From CAILZL01 sp050248275 (GTDB lineage: Bacteria; Pseudomonadota; Gammaproteobacteria; Steroidobacterales; Steroidobacteraceae), in the NCBI GenBank assembly GCA_050248275.1, contig JBFWSR010000005.1, forward strand, positions 62,001 to 126,000: a stretch of 64,000 bases of DNA. Reading direction: 5' to 3'. The position numbers and the translations under genes were made by a program. Of this stretch, positions 7,039 through 14,065 are shown piece by piece. Below the pieces are notes generated by a model. That model was not told the DNA's origin. It saw only the letters and a program-made list of their open reading frames with translations, and made no database searches. Each line of letters opens with the position of its first letter. Position 1 is the stretch's first letter.

Positions 7039-9689
7039 GCGATTTTATCCACCGTATTGGCGTGTTGCAGCATCTGGCGGTCGCGACCCAGCAGCGTGGC
7101 GGGCAGATTGAACGCACTGGCCAGAGAGATCAGCAGTGCAGCGAGATATGGCAGTGATTGAATGAGCAGCACGATGATCCACACCGACATGTCCGGACCG
7201 CTGTATTCGCTGGCGGTATAAGCTGTACCGGCTGCACAGGCCCAGAGCGCCAGCATCAGCAGGATTTCCTGGCGCGCAGCGCTGATCGCCGCCCATAGAC
7301 CATGGGGCCGGGCCAGCTTGGGCGTGCGGAAGAAGGGTTCATTCCTCGTGATCAGCCCTTTCAATACCGCCAGCCCGATGGTGTGCGACAGCGCCAGTCC
7401 GGCAATGGCTGCGGCAATGGTTTGCCGCAGGTTGGCGCCGACGCGCGTCACGTAAAGATGGATCAGTTTCATCAGCTTGAACGCGAACAGGGTCAGCGGC
7501 AATACCGAGAAGGTCAGCAGCGGCGGATCAAGCGCCGCGCCGGCCATTTGTGAAGTGGTGATCATGGCGATCGACCAGATGATGGCGCCGCCAGTGAACG
7601 CCAGATTGAAACCGTCCGCCAGCCATGGCAGCCAGCCGGCCAGAAAGTGATAGCGCTGGCCGGTACTCAGGCCTTCATCCTTGTGCAACATGCTGCGTGC
7701 ATGCGCACGCAAAATCTGCATGGCGCCGTAGGCCCAGCGAAAACGCTGTTTCTTGAAGTCGATGAAGGTATCCGGCATGACGCCGCGGCCATAACTGCGT
7801 GGCAGATAATGCGCCTGATACCCACGCTGGAAAACGCGCAGGCCCAGTTCGGCATCTTCGGTGATGCACCACTCCGCCCAGCCATGCAGTTCATCCAGCA
7901 ACGAGCGCCGCACCAGCGTCATGGTGCCATGCTGGATGATGGCATTGCGTTCGTTGCGCGTGATCATGCCGATGTGGAAAAAGCCCTTGTACTCGGCGTA
8001 ACACATCGCCTTGAAAGCGTTGTCGGCTTCGTCTCGATAATCCTGTGGCGATTGCACAATGCCCATGTTGGCCTCTGCAAAATTGGGCACCATGTCCTTA
8101 AGCCAGTTCGGATCCACCTTGTAATCGCTGTCGATGACCGCGATGATTTCCGCATCGGCAGCCGTGTTGCGCAACGCATAGTTGAGAGCGCCCGCCTTGA
8201 AACCGGCCAGCGGATCGACATGGAAGAAACGGAAACGCGGTCCCAGTTGCTGACAATGTTGTTCCACCGGACGCCATGTCGCTTCATCCTTGGTGTTGTT
8301 GTCGATGACCAGCACTTCAAAATTGGCGTAATTCATCGCCGCCAGGGCATCCAGCGTTTCGATCAGCATATCCGGCGGTTCGTTATAGGCGGGTACGTGC
8401 ACCGATACCTTGGGGTGGTATTGCAGGGCCTCGATGCGCGACAGGCCGGCGGCGCGCGGATGGGTGATGACCCAATGCGCTTCGGCCCATTCGTAGGCTT
8501 CGGCCAGCAGTACGGCGATGACGCCCAGCATGCCGAGAATCAGCAGCAGGCCGATCATGACCGTGGTTACGGTCAGGTATTGCTGTGAATAGTCATAGAC
8601 GATCCACACCGTGATGGTCGCCACGCCATACACCACGATGGCCAGAAAGGTACGGCCACGATTGCGCAACGCGCTGCTGTTGACGAACAGTACCCCTAGT
8701 AGCAGGGCTGAGATCACCACCGAGATGGCCGCCAGCGTATGCCATTCGGGGACGCGCACGATGGGATTGATGAACTCGAATTTAGGTTGACGATCGGCGT
8801 TATAAACGCCCCAGTACGCGCCGACGCCGCGTTCGCCGGCATCGCTTTTCCAGGGCTGATCGAAGGCTTCCATGATGTAGAACAGATAACCTTCGCGTTT
8901 CGAACGGGCCATGAAGCGCCGCAGGAACAACGCTTCGTTGGCTTCGGAGGGCACGGCGCTGCCGCGTGTGCGACCTTCGGACGGCCAGCCCACCTCGCCA
9001 ATGACGATGCTCTTGTTGGGGAAGACGCGGCGCAGCAGGTCCATGCGGTTCACCACATGGTCAACGGCGTTGTCCACTGAGACGCCCTCCCAGTACGGCA
9101 GCATGTGCACCATGATGTAATCGACGTGATCGGCCAGTTCCGGATTGGCGACCCATACGTGCCAGGGTTCGGCGGTGCTGACCGGGATATCTGTCTGGGC
9201 GCGCACCCGGTCAAGGTAGGTGATCAGCTCATCGCGTTCCATGTCGCCGCGCAGCAGGACTTCGTTGCCTACGACCAGACGCACGACGTTCTCGTGCTTG
9301 GCGGCGGCAATGTCCAGCAGCGAATCGAGTTCGCGTTCGTTTTTGTCCAGATCCTTGTCCAGCCAGGCGCCTGCGGCCACATTGAGGTGCCGGGCGGCGG
9401 CGAGACGTGGAATTTCTGCAAAGGGCCCGATGGACGAATAGGTGCGTACGGCCCGAGCCTTGCCTTCCAGCAGGGCCAGGTCGGCATCTATTTCTTCCAG
9501 CGTGGGCACGTCCTGGTTGACCGGACTCTTGCCGTTGCGATAAGGGGAGATGGCAAAACCGCCATTCTCGATGCGTTTGGGCCAGGCCGGTTCTTCATTC
9601 GGACGGTTCAGGTATGCCCAGAGGCCAAAGGTGAGCAGAGCGAAGATTGCGCCCACCAGGAAATTTGACAGTCTGTTTTTTGCGCTCAT
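7035..9689 (-). CDS. ndvB: NdvB-like GH17-GT2 beta-glucan synthase
   Basis: An 884-residue membrane protein with the architecture of Pseudomonas NdvB. An N-terminal membrane anchor is followed by a GH17-like glucanase/transglycosylase domain containing the two expected glutamates (VGNEVLLRGD and IGEVGWPSEG). After a pair of membrane segments comes a GT2 domain with IDSDY (metal-binding DxD-like), TEDAELG and the QRFRWAYG block, then several C-terminal membrane helices. Such proteins make cyclic or linear beta-1,3-glucans from UDP-glucose and export them. The ATG at 9689 (MSAKNRLSNF) is chosen because the upstream extension lacks homology-like character. It is divergent from the barrel gene at 9859 and overlaps the pseudouridine synthase gene by 4 bases. 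The product glucan cannot be predicted exactly. Confidence 0.88.
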   Translation of the reverse strand: MSAKNRLSNFLVGAIFALLTFGLWAYLNRPNEEPAWPKRIENGGFAISPYRNGKSPVNQDVPTLEEIDADLALLEGKARAVRTYSSIGPFAEIPRLAAARHLNVAAGAWLDKDLDKNERELDSLLDIAAAKHENVVRLVVGNEVLLRGDMERDELITYLDRVRAQTDIPVSTAEPWHVWVANPELADHVDYIMVHMLPYWEGVSVDNAVDHVVNRMDLLRRVFPNKSIVIGEVGWPSEGRTRGSAVPSEANEALFLRRFMARSKREGYLFYIMEAFDQPWKSDAGERGVGAYWGVYNADRQPKFEFINPIVRVPEWHTLAAISVVISALLLGVLFVNSSALRNRGRTFLAIVVYGVATITVWIVYDYSQQYLTVTTVMIGLLLILGMLGVIAVLLAEAYEWAEAHWVITHPRAAGLSRIEALQYHPKVSVHVPAYNEPPDMLIETLDALAAMNYANFEVLVIDNNTKDEATWRPVEQHCQQLGPRFRFFHVDPLAGFKAGALNYALRNTAADAEIIAVIDSDYKVDPNWLKDMVPNFAEANMGIVQSPQDYRDEADNAFKAMCYAEYKGFFHIGMITRNERNAIIQHGTMTLVRRSLLDELHGWAEWCITEDAELGLRVFQRGYQAHYLPRSYGRGVMPDTFIDFKKQRFRWAYGAMQILRAHARSMLHKDEGLSTGQRYHFLAGWLPWLADGFNLAFTGGAIIWSIAMITTSQMAGAALDPPLLTFSVLPLTLFAFKLMKLIHLYVTRVGANLRQTIAAAIAGLALSHTIGLAVLKGLITRNEPFFRTPKLARPHGLWAAISAARQEILLMLALWACAAGTAYTASEYSGPDMSVWIIVLLIQSLPYLAALLISLASAFNLPATLLGRDRQMLQHANTVDKIA

Positions 9690-9858
9690 TCGGAAATCAG
9701 TGATCGGACCGGCAAGGTGCCTGTGAATGCGGCGCGTAGCATGCACGAATCCCGGTCCAGCGGCGAGCAGAATACCGGCGGGTTGAATTGCGCAGACGAC
9801 AGTCTGTTCGTCTGCAAATTCGGTGACAATATGCTGATTGCTTACCAACGAGGTCGTC

Positions 9859-10491
9859 ATGATGCGCTCTGACCGATTTTTCCCACTTCCCTCGCTCCGG
9901 AAGTTGCTGGCAACGCTGACGGCAGTCAGTTTGATGGCAACAACTGTGGCGGCTGAGCCGGTTTTTGAAGTGACGCCGTTTGCCGGTTATCGTGCAGGTG
10001 GTCAATTCCGGGATGCCGGCAGCGGTGATGCGCTGGATTTAAGCGATGGCAGCGGCGTAGCCCTGGCCCTCAACTGGCGCGCCTCCGAACCGGGCACTCA
10101 ATATGAATTGCTTTACAGCCGCCAGTCCACGGATACGGGCGGCGCCACGCCGGTGGATCTGAAAATTGAATATCTGCAACTGGGTGGCACCACGGTAATC
10201 GGCGAGGACACCGGACGAGTGGTACCCTTTGCCGCCGGCGGCATTGGCGCCGCGCGCTTTACGCCCAGCCCGGTGGGGCTCAGTCAGGAAACGCGCTGGT
10301 CATTCAATCTCGGTGGCGGTGTGCGTATTCCGCTGGCCCGGCATGTGCGTTTGCGCTTTGAAGCGCGGGGTTATCTGACCTGGTTGGGTGGTAACGCCAA
10401 TCTGTTCTGCGACGGGGGTTGCACGATCGTCGCCAAAGGCAAGTCGTTCTTTCAGTACGAAGCTCTGGGTGGCGTTTCGATCGGCTTCTGA
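9859..10491 (+). CDS. Small outer-membrane beta-barrel protein
   Basis: A 210-residue protein with a signal peptide ending at VAAEP (residues ~1-32) and alternating hydrophobic strands with glycine turns (VTPFAGYRAGGQF, LALNWRASEPGTQYELLYSRQ, LEYL-type strands) ending in the aromatic residue F expected for outer-membrane insertion (ALGGVSIGF). It resembles the OmpA/OmpW-like eight-strand barrels; the two cysteines in FCDGGC are probably a disulfide in an external loop. The start at 9859 has an ACGAGG ribosome site. It is divergent from the beta-glucan synthase and converges with map. No specific function can be assigned. Confidence 0.8.
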   Translation: MMRSDRFFPLPSLRKLLATLTAVSLMATTVAAEPVFEVTPFAGYRAGGQFRDAGSGDALDLSDGSGVALALNWRASEPGTQYELLYSRQSTDTGGATPVDLKIEYLQLGGTTVIGEDTGRVVPFAAGGIGAARFTPSPVGLSQETRWSFNLGGGVRIPLARHVRLRFEARGYLTWLGGNANLFCDGGCTIVAKGKSFFQYEALGGVSIGF

Positions 10492-10501
10492 CGTTCCCGG
10501 T

Positions 10502-11257
10502 TCAGGGAATGGTCAGAATGATAGGCTGGCCGCGCGTCACTATCAGCGTGTGTTCATGCTGTGCGAAAAGGGAACTGGGCCGGCCAGCCAGGGTCCAGCC
10601 GTCTGCCAGTTCATGAACCCGGCTGACATTGGTGGACAGGAACGGTTCGATGGTGATGACCTGGCCTTCCTGCAGGGTTTCGGTATCGCGCGGGTCGTAG
10701 TAATTGCGCATGGCTGGCTCTTCGTGCAAGGCCGCGCCTACGCCGTGACCGGATAGATTGCGCACGTTACGAAAACCGGCTGCATGAATGGCGCGCTCGA
10801 TACGCCTGCCGATCTGGTTCAGAGGTTGTCCCGTCTGTACGGCGGCAATACCCACATCGCGGGCTCGTAGCGCCGCCGCACACAGTCGTTGTTTCAGGTG
10901 GTGATCGGCTGCATCGTTTGCCGCCAGCACGAAGCTGCCGCCGGTATCGGCGAAATAACCATCCAGCATGGCGGAAACGTCGATATTGATCAGATCGCCT
11001 GCTGCCAGCAGGCGTGCGCCGGGAACGCCATGGGCGGCTTCTTCATTGACGCTGATACAAGTATGACCGGGAAATTCATATGAGAGGCGGGGTGCGGATT
11101 CCGCCCCCGCCTGTGCCAGTAATTGTCCACCCACTTCATCCAGTTCGGCGGTGCTCATGCCCGGCTCGGCATGGACTTGCATGCCGGCCAATACTTTGGC
11201 GACCAGTTGCCCGACACGCCGCAGACCTTGCACTTGCGCGTCGTTGCTGACAATCAC
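10502..11257 (-). CDS. map: Type I methionine aminopeptidase
   Basis: A ~251-residue enzyme that removes the N-terminal methionine from nascent proteins. The five metal ligands are visible: INIDVSAMLDGYFADTGG gives two aspartates, NLSGHGVG gives the histidine, VITIEPF and QHEHTLIV give two glutamates; the substrate histidine is in NEEAAHGVPG. No ATG fits, so I place the start at a GTG (11257, VIVSNDAQVQGLR), which gives the family's usual length; a longer in-frame reading would overlap the upstream HiPIP gene. The start overlaps a perfect 16-bp palindrome. A second housekeeping map may exist elsewhere. Confidence 0.9.
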   Translation of the reverse strand: MIVSNDAQVQGLRRVGQLVAKVLAGMQVHAEPGMSTAELDEVGGQLLAQAGAESAPRLSYEFPGHTCISVNEEAAHGVPGARLLAAGDLINIDVSAMLDGYFADTGGSFVLAANDAADHHLKQRLCAAALRARDVGIAAVQTGQPLNQIGRRIERAIHAAGFRNVRNLSGHGVGAALHEEPAMRNYYDPRDTETLQEGQVITIEPFLSTNVSRVHELADGWTLAGRPSSLFAQHEHTLIVTRGQPIILTIP

Positions 11258-11272
11258 GAAAGCATGCTTTCG
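11257..11272. other. Perfect 16-bp palindrome at the map start
   Basis: CGAAAGCATGCTTTCG reads the same on both strands. It lies between the stop of the HiPIP gene (11289) and the proposed GTG start of map, overlapping the first base of that codon. It could be a protein-binding site or, as RNA, a self-complementary element affecting map translation; there is no loop, so it is not a normal terminator. Confidence 0.4.
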
Positions 11273-11288
11273 ATATGCCGTAGGCGTG

Positions 11289-11612
11289 TCAGGGCTTCTG
11301 TACCCATACCTTGCACCAGCCGCCGACATTCACCAGCTTGCCGGGGAACAGATTGCAACCGCGCTCGTTGCCAGTGCCTGCCTGCAACTGCACACAGTTG
11401 CTGCAGGACTGATTGGGTTTGTATGTCGGGAACTTGCTCACTTCGACTTTCTTTGCGTCGACGTGATAGCCGAGCGCCTGGGCGGTGGGGTCGGATTCAG
11501 TCAATGCGACCGGCGCGGCATTGCCCAGCGTCGGGCTCAAGGCCGGAACGCCAACGGCGCCGAGGAGGGCGCCTTTGATAATCTGGCGACGGTCAAACTT
11601 AGAATCATGCAT
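11289..11612 (-). CDS. High-potential iron-sulfur protein (first copy), Tat-exported
   Basis: A 107-residue HiPIP precursor. The N-terminus holds a twin-arginine motif (DRRQIIKGALLG) and hydrophobic stretch, as expected since the 4Fe-4S cluster is inserted before export. The mature protein has the four cluster cysteines in the family arrangement: CSNC, GCNLFPG and GGWCKVW. HiPIPs are periplasmic one-electron carriers between the bc1 complex and terminal oxidases or photosynthetic reaction centres. The ATG at 11612 has an AGAGGA ribosome site. It lies 66 bases downstream of a second HiPIP gene. Confidence 0.93.
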   Translation of the reverse strand: MHDSKFDRRQIIKGALLGAVGVPALSPTLGNAAPVALTESDPTAQALGYHVDAKKVEVSKFPTYKPNQSCSNCVQLQAGTGNERGCNLFPGKLVNVGGWCKVWVQKP

Positions 11613-11678
11613 CTTAAGGTCCTCTCTGGCCGCGATACTGTACGGCAATGTTTAAGTAGCAGGTGTTTATTGTACCTG

Positions 11679-12005
11679 TCATTGGTAGGTCTGGGGCGCC
11701 CAGGCCGAACACCAGCCTTTGGCACTGACTACATAATTGGGGAAAAGTTTGCAAGGGCGCCAGAAACCATAGCGTAGTTTGATAGATACGCAATTTGCGC
11801 ATGTTTGGCCGGATTTATAAGTCGCGAAGCGTTTGGCGTCCACCTTGCTGGCGTCTTCGATGTAGCCAAGCCTGGCTGCGAGCGGGTCAGCAGCGCTCAG
11901 TTTGGCGGCAACCGCCTCGCTGTCTTCGCCCACTATGCCGATCGCAACTGTCCCGAGTAATGCCTGACCGAGGAGGCGACGGCGATTCAATCGTTTTTCG
12001 GACAT
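11679..12005 (-). CDS. High-potential iron-sulfur protein (second copy), Tat-exported
   Basis: A 108-residue HiPIP precursor with Tat motif NRRRLLGQALLG and cluster cysteines in CANC, PCKLFPN and KGWCSAW. It is a diverged paralogue of the adjacent copy: the inter-cysteine loop is different (SIKLRYGFWRP against QLQAGTGNERG) and more basic/aromatic, which may tune redox potential or partner choice. Both genes follow the SPOR-like gene on the minus strand, 106 bases downstream of its stop. A 7-bp stem (12008-12014 with 12028-12034) lies directly upstream of its ATG. Confidence 0.92.
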   Translation of the reverse strand: MSEKRLNRRRLLGQALLGTVAIGIVGEDSEAVAAKLSAADPLAARLGYIEDASKVDAKRFATYKSGQTCANCVSIKLRYGFWRPCKLFPNYVVSAKGWCSAWAPQTYQ

Positions 12006-12111
12006 ATGAAAACCCCGCTGGAACGAAGGTTTTCAGCTTAGAGGAACTGGCGGCGGCACGGTATGCGTAGCCGCTGCGTGTTTGTCCGTATTTCTGGTCT
12101 GGTTGATTGCG

Positions 12112-13494
12112 CTAATCCAACTGACGGCCGATCAAACGGGACAGGAATGATTGTGGTTTTGCCGGGACTGGTGTGCGTGATTTGAATTCTTTGGCTCTGT
12201 CGGCTTTTGGAGCAGTTGCCGTCTTGCTGAGTGTGCTGGCTGTGCGCTGCTGCGTCATGGCGGTGATGGCTGGCGTACCGGGCGAGGCGGGACGCTTGTC
12301 ATTGAGTTTGACTACCTTGGCCTCGCCTTGTGTTTCCGTAACAGGTTTGGGTTTCGGCTTCTCCGCAAAACGTTCGTATTCCGCGGTACTGATCTGGCTG
12401 ATGCGCGGGGCGCTGAAAAATGCCTTGAGGTAGCCCATCACCGCTTCGGCAGAAACATTTTCGCGGAAGAAACCCAGGCGCAGGGCGTGCTTGATGCCGC
12501 CACCTTCCATGAGGGCAACGCTGTACAGGTTGTAAGCTGCGAAGATATCCAGTTTGGGCATGGTTTCGAGATTGATCGGTTGTTCTGACAGCGCCAATTG
12601 CACGACAAACCACTTGGGCCGATTCGGATCATCAGCCTCGGTTTGTGTGAGCGTGCGGATGGTCAAGGTGGTGTCGAGTATCGGCACGTAGTCGTCAATG
12701 ACTTTGGGTGCATTGACGATGCTGGCGCTGCGTATTGGCGCGTTAGCGACCGAATTCGTGACGTTGGCATGGCTTGCAGTTGCGGGCTGCTTCTGTCTCT
12801 GGTTCTGCACTGCTGGTTTTTCAGGCTGCAGAGCGCTGGCCTTGGTGGAGGGATTGACTGGTTCGGCTTTCTTCAGAGCCGCTGGAATGGCGAACTCGTC
12901 AGTCAACTCCAGATGGGTTTCTGGCAGTTGCACACCCCGCGCAACGTGAAAGGGTTGGTTGTTCTGCGGCGTCTTTTGCGCTTCCTGATTGTTGACCGCA
13001 GGCTTGGCGGTTTCCAGGGTCAGGGGTGCTTTGGTTGTTGGTATGGGCGCAGAGGGCGCGGGTATGGCGATGGAGGCCGAAATCGGGCTGGTCTTGATGG
13101 CGGGTGCATTGTTGCTGACAGGCGATGCGTTGGCGGCGCCGTTTCCGACGGGGCGTAACGCAGCAGCGCCCGCATCGTTGACGTAACGCAGATCTTCCTG
13201 CGTGACGCAGCCGGTAAAAGCAGTGGGATACAGGCTGCGTACCGAGTTCAGTACCCATTCGGCATCGGCTTCACTGGTGAAAAACCCCAGGCGCAGACGA
13301 AAACGGCGGCGGCCGTCTTCCTGGCGGGAAACCTGATACAGCTTGTACTTTTCAAACCCCTTGAGGTTTTTCGGCACCGCCGGCATGGGAGTCATCGAGG
13401 CGCACAGATTGATGACAAACAGTTCTGTCACCGATATGCCAGCGGCCTGGATGCCCGGATCGACACCGGCTTCGAGCTTCGCGACTTCGTTCAT
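12112..13494 (-). CDS. Two-repeat SPOR-like protein under a c-di-GMP riboswitch
   Basis: A 460-residue protein of no firmly known function. Two related ~80-residue domains (about residues 24-105 and 294-377) each read like a SPOR module: ELFVINLCAS / KWFVVQLALS, then YKLYQVSRQEDG / YNLYSVALMEGG, then LRLGFFTSEADAEWVLNSV / LRLGFFRENVSAEAVMGYL. Between them and after the second is a long low-complexity linker rich in P, A, T, N, K. No signal peptide or membrane segment is visible, which is odd for a peptidoglycan-binding SPOR protein, so it may bind something else in the cytoplasm. Its ATG (13494) follows a GGGGA ribosome site inside a hairpin, and a cyclic-di-GMP-I aptamer lies in the leader. 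It is divergent from the tail-sheath gene. Confidence 0.75.
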   Translation of the reverse strand: MNEVAKLEAGVDPGIQAAGISVTELFVINLCASMTPMPAVPKNLKGFEKYKLYQVSRQEDGRRRFRLRLGFFTSEADAEWVLNSVRSLYPTAFTGCVTQEDLRYVNDAGAAALRPVGNGAANASPVSNNAPAIKTSPISASIAIPAPSAPIPTTKAPLTLETAKPAVNNQEAQKTPQNNQPFHVARGVQLPETHLELTDEFAIPAALKKAEPVNPSTKASALQPEKPAVQNQRQKQPATASHANVTNSVANAPIRSASIVNAPKVIDDYVPILDTTLTIRTLTQTEADDPNRPKWFVVQLALSEQPINLETMPKLDIFAAYNLYSVALMEGGGIKHALRLGFFRENVSAEAVMGYLKAFFSAPRISQISTAEYERFAEKPKPKPVTETQGEAKVVKLNDKRPASPGTPAITAMTQQRTASTLSKTATAPKADRAKEFKSRTPVPAKPQSFLSRLIGRQLD

Positions 13495-13503
13495 GCTGTC
13501 TTC

Positions 13504-13548
13504 CCCAACACGAAGTGGTTACACCGTGCAAAACTTCGTGGTCTTGGG
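13504..13548 (-). promoter_or_regulatory. Hairpin that can hide the ribosome site of the SPOR-like gene
   Basis: On the minus strand, CACGAAGT (+13533-13540) pairs perfectly with ACTTCGTG (+13509-13516), and CCCAA (+13544-13548) pairs with TTGGG (+13504-13508) after a 3-base bulge. The paired TTGGG runs into the GGGGA ribosome site, 10-12 bases before the ATG at 13494. In the paired form the site would be partly occluded. No U-run follows, so translation control is likelier than termination. It would be the expression platform of the upstream aptamer; how the two communicate is not evident. Confidence 0.55.
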
Positions 13549-13655
13549 AGTCAGCGAGCGCCAGAGGCGGCGATGGGTGCGACAGGATGCGATGGTTTAT
13601 TATGTCTCGCACAGGGCGAGTGACATCTGCATCAAGAACTTGCCGGCTATTGTCG

Positions 13656-13750
13656 GTAAATTCCTTTGTGGCGACCCCGCTGTCATAGGCTGAGCCTTTA
13701 GACCGGAAGTTTTGCGTCCCCGTCTTTCGACGGGTTTGCCATTTACACGG
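13656..13750 (-). ncRNA. Cyclic-di-GMP-I (GEMM) riboswitch aptamer
   Basis: Read on the minus strand, +13740 downward gives the GEMM-I core: GGCAAACC, a P2 hairpin CCCGTC-GAAA-GACGGG with the GAAA tetraloop, then GGGACGCAAA, CCGG, and a P3 tip containing TCTAAA-GGC-TCA-GCC-TATGA, which is a near-perfect 11-nucleotide tetraloop receptor, then CAGCGGGGTCGCC. GTAAAT just 5' (+13741-13746) can pair with ATTTAC 3' (+13656-13661) to close the element. All parts are in the order and spacing of the class I cyclic-di-GMP aptamer. It lies ~160 bases upstream of the SPOR-like gene on its strand. Confidence 0.9.
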
Positions 13751-13755
13751 AGCTG

Positions 13756-13785
13756 ATTCTTGGTGAGCACGGCCAGGGAAGTCAA
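13756..13785 (-). promoter_or_regulatory. Probable sigma-70 promoter of the riboswitch leader
   Basis: On the minus strand TTGACT (+13780-13785) and AAGAAT (+13756-13761) are separated by 18 bases. Transcription would begin near +13748-13750, immediately before the aptamer's closing stem, which is where a riboswitch start is expected. The -35 matches 5 of 6 bases, the -10 is weak. Confidence 0.5.
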
Positions 13786-14065
13786 GTGTTATTGTCGGCC
13801 GGGGACGACGGATATCGGTTGCATTTAACGTAAGCACTTACCTGAGGTACCAGACGTACAAGAGGCAATGTGGGTATCGCGGCTGATGACTGATAGTCAG
13901 CGTGTTTGCTGGTCGCTTCGAGTGTCCGGCGCCTGTCGTTGAGTCGCCGCAATGCAGTGGTGCGGCTGTTCGGCGGGAACTCATGGCCGGATGTGCAGGG
14001 TATGGTAGCTTAGGCCCTGACGAGAGCTCCGCTGTTCGTGAAGCGATGTTTTAACGATTCAATAG
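13786..14065. other. Upstream region of the tail-sheath gene
   Basis: About 280 bases between the riboswitch promoter and the sheath start. It contains the small inverted repeat TGACT-GAT-AGTCA (13887-13899) and GTAAG-CA-CTTAC near 13830-13841, possible operator sites. No coding frame with family character, no second aptamer and no strong ribosome site before 14066 are visible. Confidence 0.4.
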
